Part shown: piece after piece, positions 10,629 through 24,601 of the stretch
How positions within the stretch are numbered: the stretch's first letter is position 1
How the letters are laid out: every line of letters begins with the position of its first letter
Source: Streptomyces paludis
GTDB lineage: Bacteria > Actinomycetota > Actinomycetes > Streptomycetales > Streptomycetaceae
NCBI RefSeq assembly: GCF_003344965.1
Contig: NZ_CP031194.1
Span: 744,001 to 808,000 of the forward strand
Length of the DNA stretch: 64,000 bases
Reading direction: 5' to 3'
Notes under the pieces: model-generated
The model's database searches: none
What the model saw: the letters and a program-made list of their open reading frames with translations, nothing else
What the model was told of the DNA's origin: nothing
Made by a program: the position numbers and the translations under genes

Positions 10629-12857
10629 TCAGCCGATGTCCGGCGGATCGATCCGTACGCGGACGGCCGCGACATCCGCAGTCGGCTCCGCGGATCCGCC
10701 CGAGCCCTGTGCGCCCCTCGCGCCCCTGGCGCCGCGAGCGCCGCGTGCGCCCCACCCGGCCCGCGCGGCCTTGAGCGCGGCGGCCAGCGCCGCGCCGCTC
10801 CCCGGCGGCACCCGCACCAGCGCCCGCTCCCAGGGCTCCCCCGGCGGCGGATCCCCGGGCCGCCGGGCCCGCGCCCGCGCGCCGTCGCCGAGGGGCGGCG
10901 CCACCGGCAGCGGTACGGGACCGAGCACCTCCGCGTCCGGGGGAAGCTCCGCCGACGCGAGGAACGGCGCGACCGCGTCCACCGGCCCCGTCACCGCCGC
11001 CATCCGCGAGACCGGCGGGAAGCCGAGTTCGGCCCGCTCCGACAGCTCGCGCCGCGCGTGCCCGACGGGATCCCACCGTACGAGCGCCTGTACGGGCCGC
11101 AGCGTGGGCTCGGCGACCACGACCACCACCCCGCCCTCGCTCTGCCCGCGCACCAGCGACCCGGCGTGCGTCCAGCGCCGCAGGGCCTCCTCACCGGCGC
11201 GCAGATCGGGCCGGCCGAGCATCGCCCAGCCGTCCAGGAGCAGGGCCGCCGCGTATCCGCCCTCGGCGACGGGTTCGGCGCCGGGGGTGCTGACGACGAG
11301 CGCGGGGCGGCCGGGCACCGAGTCGAGGACATGGTCCCGGCCGGAGGTGCGCACGGGAACGGCCGGGAAGGCGCGGCCCAGCTCCTCGGCCGTCCGGCGG
11401 GCGCCCACGATCTGCGCGCGCAGCCGGAAGCCCCCGCACTCCGCGCAGTGCCACCGGCCGCTCTCCTCCCGCCCGCACCACCCGCACCACAACTCCCCCT
11501 CGCGCGGGGCCTCCAGCGGCCCGGCGCACTGCCCGCAGCGGGCAGGGGTGCGGCACCGCTCGCAGGCCAGCCGGGGTACGTAACCGCGCCGGGGCACCTG
11601 GACGAGCACGGGCCCCGAACGGAGCCCGTCCCTGACGGCCTGCCAGGCGAGGCTGGGCAGCCGGGCGGCGCGCGCCGCGCCGTCCCGCGCGAGTTCGCCG
11701 TCGCCGATCGTCCGGACGAGCGGCGCGGCGGCCCGTACCGTCTCCCGGGACGCGGCCAGCGGCAGCGCCCAGCCGGTGGCGACGAGCTGGGCGGCCTCGA
11801 CGGTGCACCCCGTACCGCCGACAAGGAAGGCGCACGCGGCGTGCGCGGCGCGCAGCAGCAGCACTTCGCGGGCGTGCGGCTGCGGGGCGTGCGGCTCGCT
11901 GTGGCTGCTGTCCCCGTCGTCCCAGATGACGACGAGTCCGAGGTCCCGTACGGGCGCGAACATGGCGGCGCGGGTGCCGACCACGGCCCGGACGGAGCCG
12001 CGCCGCACGGCGAGCCACTCCCGGTAGCGCTTCTCGGGCCCGGCGTCCGCCGTGAGAAGCGCGTGCCGGCCGTCCCCGAGCAGTTCGGTGAGCGCGGTGT
12101 CGACCCGCGCGGCGGCCCGCCCGTCCGGTACGACGACAAGCGCGCCGCGCCCCGAGGCCAGCGTGGCGGCGACGGCGCGCGCCAGCTCCGCCGCCCAGTG
12201 GGGCCCGGGCAGCGCGGTCCATACGGCCCGGGGCGCCCCGCCGGAGGCGAGCGCGCCGAGAAAGGCGGGCCCGTTCACATACCGCTCCCAGGTGCCCGCC
12301 TCCGGCGGGTCCGGCGGCGGCAGCGGCTCCGGCGAGGGCTTCGCCTCGGCCCGCGCGTTCCGCGGCGGAACAGCCAGCTGGAGCACATCCGCGAGGCTGC
12401 CCGCGTACCGGTCGGCGACGGCCCGCGCGAGCCCGAGCAGCTCGGCACCGAGCACCGGCTCCGGCGACACGACACCGGCGAGCGCGGCGAGCGGCCCGGA
12501 GTAGTCCGACTCGGCCCGCCGCTCGACCACGAACCCGTCGATCAGCCGCCCGCCCTCGCGCCGCCCGCCCCGCACCCGGTGCGCCCCGGCCCCGAACCGC
12601 ACCCGCACCCGCACCCCGGGCCGCGCGGCCTCGTCCAGCTCCTCGGGCACGGCGTAGTCGAAGAACTGATCGAGATGCAGCACCCCCTTGTTCACCACCA
12701 CCCGCGCCACCGGCAACTCCCCCGCCAGCGCCGCCCCCCGCCATGTCCGCGGCTTGGCCCGCGGCACCTTCGCCTGCCGCACACTCTCCCGAATCAGCGC
12801 GAGCTGCTCCGGCCCACCCCCGTCGGGCCCCTCGCCCTGCCTGTCGTCGCCGCTCAC
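10629..12857 (-). CDS. priA: Actinobacterial PriA (primosomal protein N', helicase motifs degenerate)
   Basis: This 742-residue protein corresponds to PriA, which reloads the replisome at stalled forks. The N-terminal DNA-binding domain, the central helicase-like fold and the zinc-binding segment are present. About residues 430-475 carry four CxxC pairs (CERC, CGQC, CGWC, CAEC). The Walker A site is absent ([15 protein letters not shown] where GKT would be expected) and the DEAH box is replaced by WDDGDSSHSEPH. This is the known actinobacterial form, which is thought to lack ATP-driven helicase activity. The GTG at 12855-12857 is chosen. The C-terminal tail has a GARGARGARGA repeat. Confidence 0.88.
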   Translation of the reverse strand: MSGDDRQGEGPDGGGPEQLALIRESVRQAKVPRAKPRTWRGAALAGELPVARVVVNKGVLHLDQFFDYAVPEELDEAARPGVRVRVRFGAGAHRVRGGRREGGRLIDGFVVERRAESDYSGPLAALAGVVSPEPVLGAELLGLARAVADRYAGSLADVLQLAVPPRNARAEAKPSPEPLPPPDPPEAGTWERYVNGPAFLGALASGGAPRAVWTALPGPHWAAELARAVAATLASGRGALVVVPDGRAAARVDTALTELLGDGRHALLTADAGPEKRYREWLAVRRGSVRAVVGTRAAMFAPVRDLGLVVIWDDGDSSHSEPHAPQPHAREVLLLRAAHAACAFLVGGTGCTVEAAQLVATGWALPLAASRETVRAAAPLVRTIGDGELARDGAARAARLPSLAWQAVRDGLRSGPVLVQVPRRGYVPRLACERCRTPARCGQCAGPLEAPREGELWCGWCGREESGRWHCAECGGFRLRAQIVGARRTAEELGRAFPAVPVRTSGRDHVLDSVPGRPALVVSTPGAEPVAEGGYAAALLLDGWAMLGRPDLRAGEEALRRWTHAGSLVRGQSEGGVVVVVAEPTLRPVQALVRWDPVGHARRELSERAELGFPPVSRMAAVTGPVDAVAPFLASAELPPDAEVLGPVPLPVAPPLGDGARARARRPGDPPPGEPWERALVRVPPGSGAALAAALKAARAGWGARGARGARGARGAQGSGGSAEPTADVAAVRVRIDPPDIG

Positions 12858-12931
12858 AGCCCCATACCTACCAGACCCCTCCGACAACGGCCCCCGCCCA
12901 CCGGTCCGGCCGTACCCGCCCCGGACGACGG

Positions 12932-12972
12932 CGTGGGGCCCCGGACACCTCAGCGGTGTCCGGGGCCCCACG
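12932..12972 (-). terminator. metK transcription terminator hairpin
   Basis: An 18-base perfect stem (12932-12949 with 12955-12972) and a five-base loop lie immediately downstream of the metK stop codon and upstream of the priA start. Confidence 0.85.
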
Positions 12973-12995
12973 GTGTGCCGGGGAACGCCGGGGTG

Positions 12996-14204
12996 TCAGA
13001 CCCCCGCGGCCTGTCGCAGCGCGTCCACGCGGTCGCGGCGCTCCCAGGTGAAGTCGGGGAGTTCGCGGCCGAAGTGGCCGTACGCGGCGGTCTGGGCGTA
13101 GATCGGGCGGAGGAGTTCGAGGTCGCGGATGATCGCGGCCGGGCGGAGGTCGAAGACCTCGCTGATGGCCTGCTCGATCTTCTCCGTGTCGACCGTGGCG
13201 GTGCCGAAGGTCTCGACGAAGAGGCCGACCGGCTCGGCCTTGCCGATCGCGTACGCGACCTGGACCTCGCAGCGCGAGGCGAGGCCCGCGGCGACGACGT
13301 TCTTGGCGACCCAGCGCATGGCGTACGCGGCGGAGCGGTCGACCTTGGACGGGTCCTTGCCGGAGAAGGCGCCGCCGCCGTGGCGGGCCATGCCGCCGTA
13401 CGTGTCGATGATGATCTTGCGGCCGGTGAGGCCGGCGTCGCCCATCGGGCCGCCGATCTCGAAGCGCCCGGTCGGGTTGACCAGCAGGCGGTAGCCCTCG
13501 GTGTCGAGCTTGATGCCGTCGTCGATGAGGCCCTTGAGGACATGCTCGACAACGAATTCGCGGACGTCGGGCGCGAGCAGCGAGTCCAGGTCGATGTCGG
13601 ACGCGTGCTGCGAGGAGACGACGACCGTGTCGAGACGGACCGGCTTGTCGCCGTCGTACTCGATGGTCACCTGGGTCTTGCCGTCGGGGCGCAGATACGG
13701 GATGGTGCCGTTCTTGCGGACCTCGGAGAGGCGGCTGGAGAGCCGGTGCGCGAGGTGGATCGGGAGCGGCATCAGCTCGGGCGTCTCGTCGCAGGCGTAC
13801 CCGAACATCAGGCCCTGGTCGCCGGCGCCCTGCTTGTCCAGCTCGTCCTCATCGCCCTCGACACGGCTCTCGTACGCCGTGTCGACGCCCTGCGCGATGT
13901 CGGGCGACTGCGCGCCGATGGACACCGAGACACCGCAGGACGCTCCGTCGAAGCCCTTTTTGGAGGAGTCGTAGCCGATCTCCAGAATCTTGTTCCGGAC
14001 GAGCTGCGCGATCGGCGCGTACGCCTTGGTGGTCACCTCTCCGGCGACATGCACCAGACCGGTGGTGATCAAGGTCTCCACGGCAACGCGGGAGGAGGGG
14101 TCCTCTTCCAGGAGGGCGTCGAGAATGGTGTCGCTGATCTGGTCAGCGATCTTGTCGGGGTGACCTTCGGTCACTGACTCCGAGGTGAAGAGACGGCGGG
14201 ACAC
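12996..14204 (-). CDS. metK: S-adenosylmethionine synthetase
   Basis: This 402-residue cytosolic enzyme makes SAM from methionine and ATP. All signature stretches are present: [16 protein letters not shown] near the N-terminus (ATP/Mg site), [12 protein letters not shown] in the middle, and the P-loop-like [16 protein letters not shown] near residues 290-305. Length is normal for the family. The ATG at 14202-14204 follows a GGGAGCG ribosome binding site. It is monocistronic by appearance: a long 5' region precedes it and an 18-base hairpin follows it. In Streptomyces MetK level is known to influence antibiotic production and sporulation. Confidence 0.97.
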   Translation of the reverse strand: MSRRLFTSESVTEGHPDKIADQISDTILDALLEEDPSSRVAVETLITTGLVHVAGEVTTKAYAPIAQLVRNKILEIGYDSSKKGFDGASCGVSVSIGAQSPDIAQGVDTAYESRVEGDEDELDKQGAGDQGLMFGYACDETPELMPLPIHLAHRLSSRLSEVRKNGTIPYLRPDGKTQVTIEYDGDKPVRLDTVVVSSQHASDIDLDSLLAPDVREFVVEHVLKGLIDDGIKLDTEGYRLLVNPTGRFEIGGPMGDAGLTGRKIIIDTYGGMARHGGGAFSGKDPSKVDRSAAYAMRWVAKNVVAAGLASRCEVQVAYAIGKAEPVGLFVETFGTATVDTEKIEQAISEVFDLRPAAIIRDLELLRPIYAQTAAYGHFGRELPDFTWERRDRVDALRQAAGV

Positions 14205-14497
14205 ATCGCTCCCTGTGGTTGCAGCGGCTGCTGGCTGATCATTGGCGGACCGGCGGGGGGCTGCGGCCCCAAGACGATCCTCTCGACCACTTTATCGGTC
14301 GAATCGGGTCACGGGGGCACGTGTCTCGTTCTGTGGGAGTCACGCTCCGCCCGCGGCACTGCATTATGGTGCACATTCGCCACCCGCGACCAGAGCGTTC
14401 CACGCCGTTTTCGGACGTTCCGGCCAATCACCTGCCGGATTTCGCGGAACGTGACGAAGAACGCGTCACAGGGATTCCATACGGACCGCACCGTTTT
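14205..14497. other. Non-coding region upstream of metK
   Basis: These 293 bases separate the coaBC stop from the metK start. On the minus strand they hold a CATAAT box (plus-strand ATTATG, 14363-14368) that could be a sigma-70-type -10 element with only a weak TGGTCG as its -35. A six-base hairpin (TCGACC at 14283-14288 with GGTCGA at 14297-14302) lies in the presumed leader. I looked for a SAM riboswitch and could not recognise one. Confidence 0.35.
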
Positions 14498-15778
14498 TCA
14501 TACGGTCGGATCGGCAGCGGAAGAAGCATCGGCGGAGGCCCCCGCCGGGAGCCGGGGCGCCACCAGATCCCACACCGTGTCGGCGAGGGCCTCCTTCGGT
14601 CCGTACGGCACCGGTGTCTCGCCGCCGTCCGCCGCCAGCACGACCGCCTCGCTCTCCTCCGCGCCGAAGGTCTTCCGCTCCCCGACCTCATTGACGACCA
14701 GCAGGTCACAGCCCTTGCGGCGGAGCTTGTGCCGGCCGTTGGCGAGCACGTCGTCCGTCTCCGCCGCGAAGCCGACGACGACCTGCCCCGGGCGCGCCCG
14801 CTCGGCCGAGATCTCGGCCAGGATGTCCGGGTTACGGACCAGGGCGACCGGCACGGGCTCCTCGCCGTCCTTCTTCTTGATCTTTCCCTCGGCGTAGGAG
14901 AGGGGCCGGAAATCAGCCACGGCGGCGGCCATGACGACGGCGTCGGCGTCGGCCGCCGCCTTCAGCACGGCTTCGCGCAGCTGTACGGCGGTCCCCACCC
15001 GGACCACGTCGACGCCCGCCGGGTCGGTCATCCCCGTGTTCGCCTCGATGAGGGTGACCCGCGCGCCCCGGGCGGCGGCCGTACGGGCCAGGGCGTACCC
15101 CTGCTTCCCCGAGGAGCGGTTCCCGAGGTAGCGCACGGGGTCGAGGGGCTCACGCGTACCGCCCGCGCTGATCACAACATGCCGGCCGGTCAGATCGGGG
15201 GCGGCCGCCCCGCGCGCCAGCACCCGGCGGCAGATCTCGAAGATCTCCACCGGGTCGGGCAGCCGGCCCTTGCCCGTGTCGACGCCGGTGAGACGGCCGA
15301 CGGCGGGCTCGATGACGACGGCGCCCCGGCGGCGCAGCGTCGCCACGTTCTCCCGGGTGGCGGGGTGCTCCCACATCTCGGTGTGCATGGCGGGCGCGAA
15401 GACGACCGGACAGCGGGCGGTGAGCAGGGTGTTCGTGAGCAGGTCGTCGGCGAGCCCGTGCGCCGCCCGGGCGAGCAGATCGGCGGTGGCCGGGGCGACC
15501 ACGACGAGGTCGGCGGCCTGGCCGATCCGTACGTGCGGCACCTCGTGGACGTCCTCCCAGACCTCGGTGGAGACCGGATGGCCGGAGAGCGCCGACCAGG
15601 TCGCGGCGCCGACGAAGTGCAGCGCCGCGTCCGTCGGTACGACCCGTACGTCATGGCCGGTCTCGGTCAGCCGGCGCAGCAGCTCGCACGCCTTGTACGC
15701 GGCGATGCCGCCCGCGACCCCGAGGACGACCTTCGGCCGGCCGCTCCGCCCCGCCCGCTCCTGTGCCTGCTCCACCAC
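14498..15778 (-). CDS. coaBC: Bifunctional phosphopantothenoylcysteine decarboxylase/synthase
   Basis: The product (426 residues) fuses CoaC and CoaB, which convert 4'-phosphopantothenate and cysteine to 4'-phosphopantetheine for coenzyme A. The flavin-dependent CoaC half starts with LGVAGGIAAYKACELLRRL and holds APATADLL and the substrate motif PAMHTEMW. The CoaB half begins near residue 190 with ISAGGTREPLDPVRY and the NRSSGKQG nucleotide motif, and includes the KKKDGEEP lysine region. The start is taken at the GTG at 15776-15778 (AGGGGA four bases upstream); the GTG immediately after it is equally possible. It follows rpoZ on the same strand, after a hairpin. Confidence 0.93.
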   Translation of the reverse strand: MVEQAQERAGRSGRPKVVLGVAGGIAAYKACELLRRLTETGHDVRVVPTDAALHFVGAATWSALSGHPVSTEVWEDVHEVPHVRIGQAADLVVVAPATADLLARAAHGLADDLLTNTLLTARCPVVFAPAMHTEMWEHPATRENVATLRRRGAVVIEPAVGRLTGVDTGKGRLPDPVEIFEICRRVLARGAAAPDLTGRHVVISAGGTREPLDPVRYLGNRSSGKQGYALARTAAARGARVTLIEANTGMTDPAGVDVVRVGTAVQLREAVLKAAADADAVVMAAAVADFRPLSYAEGKIKKKDGEEPVPVALVRNPDILAEISAERARPGQVVVGFAAETDDVLANGRHKLRRKGCDLLVVNEVGERKTFGAEESEAVVLAADGGETPVPYGPKEALADTVWDLVAPRLPAGASADASSAADPTV

Positions 15779-15821
15779 GGCTCCCCTCGACACGTCCTGT
15801 CCCTCCCCATGACACACCACA

Positions 15822-15846
15822 GGCCCGGCGGTCGCGCCGCCGGGCC
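15822..15846 (-). terminator. rpoZ terminator hairpin
   Basis: A ten-base perfect stem (GGCCCGGCGG with CCGCCGGGCC, loop TCGCG) lies between the rpoZ stop and the coaBC start. Confidence 0.7.
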
Positions 15847-15880
15847 CGTATGAAGAGTGGTATGTCCTGCTGAGGAGGTC

Positions 15881-16153
15881 CTACTGAGCCGGGCCCTCGA
15901 TGGCCTCGGAGGTCAGCAGGCCCGCGTTGATCTCACGCAGGGCGATCGAGAGCGGCTTCTCGTGGACGTGGGTGTCGACCAGCGGACCGACGTACTCCAG
16001 CAGGCCCTCACCGAGCTGCGAGTAGTACGCGTTGATCTGGCGCGCGCGCTTGGCCGCGTAGATCACGAGGCTGTACTTCGAGTCCGTGGCTTCGAGCAGC
16101 TCGTCGATCGGAGGGTTGATGATGCCCTCGGGCGTGGTGATGGAAGAGGACAC
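15881..16153 (-). CDS. rpoZ: RNA polymerase omega subunit
   Basis: This 90-residue protein is the small omega subunit, which helps fold and assemble the beta' subunit and is linked to the ppGpp response in other bacteria. The conserved core is visible: [19 protein letters not shown], then [13 protein letters not shown] and the C-terminal [15 protein letters not shown]. The ATG at 16151-16153 has a GGAAGGCAAGA purine stretch upstream. It lies between gmk and coaBC, the standard bacterial gmk-rpoZ-coaBC order. Confidence 0.96.
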   Translation of the reverse strand: MSSSITTPEGIINPPIDELLEATDSKYSLVIYAAKRARQINAYYSQLGEGLLEYVGPLVDTHVHEKPLSIALREINAGLLTSEAIEGPAQ

Positions 16154-16283
16154 TCTCTTGCCTTCCGGAGATAATTCAGGGAAACACAGGGAAATGCGGT
16201 GGAACGTGGAGCTGTGGAGCTTGAGAACGGGGATCGCCGTGAGGTGATACCCGATGCGATGCCACAGAAGAGGGCATCATAAA

Positions 16284-16847
16284 TCAAGCAATCGCGACCA
16301 AGGCTAGCAGCTCGCGCGCGACGTCCTCGACCGACGTGTTGACCAGCGTCGTATCGAACTCCGACTCGGCGGCCAGTTCCACCTTCGCCGCGGCCAGCCG
16401 GCGCTCGATCACCTTGGCCGACTCGGTGCCCCGGCCGGTGAGCCGGCGCACCAGCTCGTCCCAGCTGGGCGGTGCCAGGAAGACCAGCCGTGAATCGGGC
16501 AGGGACTCCTTGACCTGCCGGGCGCCCTGGAGATCGATCTCCAGGAGTACGGGTTCGCCCGCCGTCAGCCGGTCGAGGACCGCCTGACGGGGGGTGCCGT
16601 ACCTGTTGCCCGCGAACTCCGCCCATTCCAGCAGTTCGCCATTGGCGACCAGCTTGTCGAACTCCTCGTCGGAGACGAAGAAGTACTGGACGCCGTGGCG
16701 CTCGCCGGGGCGCGGCTTTCTTGTGGTGGCCGACACCGAGAGCCATACCTCGGGGTGGGCCTTGCGCATATGGGCGACGACCGTGCTCTTGCCGACCCCG
16801 GAGGGGCCGGAGAGCACGGTCAGCCGCGGTCGTACCTCTGCTGCCAT
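16284..16847 (-). CDS. gmk: Guanylate kinase
   Basis: The 187-residue enzyme phosphorylates GMP to GDP. The Walker A P-loop is [12 protein letters not shown] (about residues 12-23). The GMP-binding region [19 protein letters not shown] follows and the lid contains [17 protein letters not shown]. The ATG at 16845-16847 gives the expected short N-terminus. It sits 38 bases downstream of sIHF and 130 bases upstream of rpoZ on one strand. Confidence 0.96.
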   Translation of the reverse strand: MAAEVRPRLTVLSGPSGVGKSTVVAHMRKAHPEVWLSVSATTRKPRPGERHGVQYFFVSDEEFDKLVANGELLEWAEFAGNRYGTPRQAVLDRLTAGEPVLLEIDLQGARQVKESLPDSRLVFLAPPSWDELVRRLTGRGTESAKVIERRLAAAKVELAAESEFDTTLVNTSVEDVARELLALVAIA

Positions 16848-16885
16848 GCAGCGATTATCCAGCTTCCCGGGAGTGCCCGGGAACG

Positions 16886-17209
16886 TCAGGCCGGCTTACC
16901 GCCGAACTCGCGCTCCAGGGAGGCGATCTGGTTGGAACCCAGACCGCGGACGCGGCGGCTTTCGGAGATGCCGAGCCTCTCCATGATCTGCTTGGCGCGG
17001 ACCTTGCCGACGCCGGGAAGCGATTCCAGCAGTGCGGAGACCTTCATCTTCCCGATGACGTCGTTCTCCTGACCCTGCTTGATCACGTCATGAAGCGACG
17101 CGCCGGAGTGCTTGAGTCGATTCTTGACCTCGGCCCGCTCCCGGCGAGCCGCGGCGGCCTTTTCGAGCGCGGCTGCGCGCTGTTCAGGGGTAAGGGGCGG
17201 AAGAGCCAC
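16886..17209 (-). CDS. sihF: Integration host factor sIHF, actinobacterial type
   Basis: This 107-residue basic protein is the actinobacterial integration host factor, unrelated in fold to enteric IHF. The N-terminal helix [19 protein letters not shown] and the C-terminal helix-two-turn-helix region ([20 protein letters not shown], then [18 protein letters not shown]) match the Streptomyces protein. That protein binds DNA without clear sequence specificity and affects nucleoid compaction, sporulation and antibiotic production. The start is the GTG at 17207-17209, which gives the known 107-residue length; an upstream frame reads through the promoter region. gmk follows 38 bases later. Confidence 0.95.
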   Translation of the reverse strand: MALPPLTPEQRAAALEKAAAARRERAEVKNRLKHSGASLHDVIKQGQENDVIGKMKVSALLESLPGVGKVRAKQIMERLGISESRRVRGLGSNQIASLEREFGGKPA

Positions 17210-17429
17210 GCCTACGTCACCTCGGATGTCGAACTGTCGGATACGGACCGGTGAGGAACTGATCGCCCCACACCTGGGGAGCAACGGGCAACGCACTGCA
17301 CGTTGGCTCTCGACGGAGACTAGCGGCCAAGGCGGCCCGAGTCAGCGAGAACAGATGAAAAGTCCTGGTCAGCATCGATCGGAGATGACATTTGAGGGAT
17401 TTTGCCCGAGTTTTTGGGTGAGAACCCGG

Positions 17430-18319
17430 TCATCGGCCGTCGCCCCGGAACGCCCCGGCGCCGCCGACGGCCGCCCGTACCTCGTCCGCGAAGCGCTCCG
17501 CCGCCGACCGCAGGGCGGCCACGTCCGGTCCGTGCCGGAGCACGCCCCGGCTGACGCTGGGCACCACATTGCCGGCCGAGGCGCCGAACACGCCGGGCAG
17601 ATCGGCGGGGGTCGCGCCCTGCGCGCCGATCCCGGGGGCGAGCAGCGGCCCGTTGACGGCGAGGTCCACACCGGCGTCCCCGAGCGTCGCCCCGACCACC
17701 GCGCCGACCGAGCCGAGCGGCTCGGCGCCCGCGTTCTCCGCGGCCATGTGGTCGAGCATCACCTGCGCGAGCGACCGGCCGTCGGCGGCGGTGGCGCGCT
17801 GCACCTCGGCGCCCTCCGGGTTGGACGTCAGCGCGAGGACGAAGACCCCCGAGCCGGCCGCGGCGGCGGCGTCCAGCGCCGGACGCAGGGACTCGAAGCC
17901 GAGGTACGGGGAGACCGTCACCGCGTCCGAGAAGAGCGGCGCGTCCGGGGCGAGGTAGGCCGCCGCGTACGCGCCCATGGTCGAGCCGATGTCGCCGCGC
18001 TTGGCGTCCATCAGGACCAGCGCGCCGGCCGCCCGGGCGTCCGTGACGGCCCGTTCCAGTACGGCGATCCCGCGCGACCCGAAGCGCTCGAAGAACGCCG
18101 ACTGCGGCTTGAGCACGGCGACCCGGTCGGCCAGCGCCTCCACCACCGTACGGGTGAAGCGCTCCAGGCCCGCGATGTCGTCGGTCAGGCCCCAGTCCGT
18201 GAGCAGCGAGCCGTGCGGGTCGATGCCGACGCAGAGCGGGCCGCGGGTGTCCATCGCGTGGCGCAGCCGGGCCCCGAAGGGGGCGGGAAGGGCGGGAGGG
18301 GCGGCGGGAGCGGGGGCGG

Positions 18320-18323
<4 letters not shown>
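17430..18323 (-). CDS. pyrF: Orotidine 5'-phosphate decarboxylase (type 2)
   Basis: The 297-residue product catalyses the last step of UMP synthesis. The first strand CVGIDPHGSLL and the catalytic MDAKRGDIGSTMGAYA motif (Asp-Lys-x-x-Asp) identify the longer type 2 family used by actinobacteria. The phosphate-binding end reads APGIGAQG followed by NVVPSVSRGVL. Its start codon overlaps the pyrD stop by four bases, so translation is probably coupled. An Ala/Pro-rich N-terminal extension precedes the barrel. It is the last gene of the pyr run. Confidence 0.95.
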
Positions 18324-19429
<1,106 letters not shown>

Positions 19430-19498
19430 GGGTGATATGTCCTTCGGGACCTCATGAATGAGGGGGACACCGTCCCGGTGTCCCCCTCTGCGAAACGA

Positions 19499-22829
<3,331 letters not shown>

Positions 22830-22837
<8 letters not shown>

Positions 22838-23987
22838 GCTGGTCCTCCATGAGCTGTACGAAGCGGTCGAACAGGTACGCGGCGTCGTGCGGGCCCGCGG
22901 CTGCCTCGGGGTGGTACTGGACGCTGAAGACGGGCCGGTCGAGCAGCCTGAGCCCCTCCACGACGTTGTCGTTGAGGCAGACGTGGGAGACCTCGGCGCG
23001 GCCGTAGGGGGTGTCGGAGACGCGGTCGAGCGGGGCGTCGACGGCGAAGCCGTGGTTGTGCGCGGTGACCTCGACCTTGCCCGTGGTGCGGTCCTGGACG
23101 GGCTGGTTGATGCCGCGGTGGCCGTACTTCAGCTTGTACGTGCCGAAGCCCAGCGCGCGGCCGAGGAGCTGGTTGCCGAAGCAGATCCCGAAGAGCGGGG
23201 TGCCGCGCTCCAGGACGCCCTTGACGACGGTGAGGTCGGCGGTGGCCGGGTCGCCGGGGCCGTTGGAGAGGAAGACGCCGTCCGGGGCGGTGGCGTAGAC
23301 CTCGTCGAGCGTGGCGGTGGCGGGCAGGACATGCACCTCGATACCGCGCTCGGCCATCCGGTGCGGGGTCATGCCCTTGATGCCGAGGTCGAGGGCGGCG
23401 ACGGTGAAGCGCTTCTCGCCGATCGCGGGGACCACGTACGCCTCGGTGGCGGAGACCTCGGCGGAGAGGTCGGCGCCGGTCATCTGGGGGGCCTGCTGGA
23501 CGCGGGCGAGCAGGGTCGCCGGGTCCGCCAGGGACTCCCCGGAGAAGATCCCGACGCGCATCGCGCCGCGCTCGCGCAGATGGCGGGTGAGGGCGCGGGT
23601 GTCGATACCGCTGATGCCGACGACGCCCTGGGCGGTCAGCTCGTCATCGAGGGTGCGCCGGGAGCGCCAGTTGGACGGCGTACGGGCGGGGTCGCGGACG
23701 ACATAGCCGGAGACCCAGATGCGCCGGGACTCGGCGTCCTCGTCGTTGACGCCGGTGTTGCCGATGTGCGGGGCGGTCATGACGACCACCTGGCGGTGGT
23801 ACGACGGGTCGGTGAGGGTCTCCTGGTAGCCGGTCATACCGGTGGAGAACACGGCCTCGCCGAAGGTCTCCCCCACGGCCCCGTAGGCACGGCCGCGGAA
23901 GCTGCGGCCGTCCTCCAGGACGAGTACGGCGGGAGACGCCTGGGCGCGGGCGGTTCCGCGGGCGGTTCCCCTGGTGGAGGTGGTCAT
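22830..23987 (-). CDS. carA: Carbamoyl-phosphate synthase small (glutaminase) subunit
   Basis: This 385-residue subunit hydrolyses glutamine and channels ammonia to CarB. The N-terminal domain has [20 protein letters not shown] and [17 protein letters not shown]. The class I amidotransferase domain has the nucleophile in [11 protein letters not shown] and the His-Glu pair in [10 protein letters not shown]. The ATG at 23985-23987 overlaps the upstream membrane-protein gene by four bases and the stop overlaps carB by eight. The first 18 residues are a Thr/Arg/Gly-rich extension. Confidence 0.96.
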
Positions 23988-24601
23988 CGTGCGGGGCCTT
24001 CCGTCGTGATCAAGTGGTTCATGGAGTTGATGGCCTCGACCCAGGCCGGGTGGTCGGCCGAGCGGTCGGAGCGGAAGCCGGAGTCGAGCAGCGTGCCGCC
24101 GTGTTCCCACGTGACGACGAGCAGCCCGCCCTCGGCGAGGACCTTGCCGGCGATGCCCTTGTCGAGCCGGGCCTCGCGGAGCTGGTCCGCGGGGACGAAG
24201 AAGTCGTCCGCGCCGGGGCGTACGACGTCCAGGCCGGCGTCGGTCAGCGTCAGCTCGACACGGCTGCGGGAGCCGAGCCCGTGGGCGACGATGCGGTCGA
24301 GCCACTGTCCGGCGGTGGTGGAGCCGTGGTAGCGGCCGACGAGTACGGGCAGGACCGCCGGGCCGGTGGTCTCCGGCGCGGTGGGCAGCTCCGGCAGCGC
24401 GGACTGGAGGGCACCGCGCCACTTCCAGCCCTGCCGCATCAGCCAGTACACCAGCGCGATGAAGAGCAGCAGTCCGACGACCCAGCCGAGCCGTGCGGCC
24501 CAGTCCGTCACGTCCGCCGATTTCTGCTCGACGGCCAGCGGAAGGAGGTGCTTCGCGCTGGTCACGCTGGTGATGCCCGTCATGTCCGTCATGCCTGTCA
24601 C
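23984..24601 (-). CDS. Single-pass membrane protein of unknown function inside the pyr operon
   Basis: This 205-residue protein has one clear transmembrane helix (about residues 37-56, [19 protein letters not shown]) followed by a soluble, beta-rich domain of about 130 residues that looks PH-like. Its GTG start overlaps the pyrC stop by four bases and its stop overlaps the carA start by four bases, so it is translationally coupled on both sides. Two ATG codons in the repeated [12 protein letters not shown] start are alternatives. No catalytic motif is visible. Conserved placement in Streptomyces pyr clusters suggests a role linked to membrane or pyrimidine metabolism, but the function is unknown. 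Confidence 0.85.
   Translation of the reverse strand: MTGMTDMTGITSVTSAKHLLPLAVEQKSADVTDWAARLGWVVGLLLFIALVYWLMRQGWKWRGALQSALPELPTAPETTGPAVLPVLVGRYHGSTTAGQWLDRIVAHGLGSRSRVELTLTDAGLDVVRPGADDFFVPADQLREARLDKGIAGKVLAEGGLLVVTWEHGGTLLDSGFRSDRSADHPAWVEAINSMNHLITTEGPAR

Noticed and set aside
10629-12857. Calling PriA an ATP-dependent helicase
   Set aside because: Walker A and DEAH motifs are missing; only the fold and zinc domain support the PriA name.
14205-14497. SAM riboswitch upstream of metK
   Set aside because: The region was read on the minus strand for SAM-I, SAM-II and SAM-IV-like conserved cores and none was recognisable; only a small hairpin and a possible -10 box were seen.
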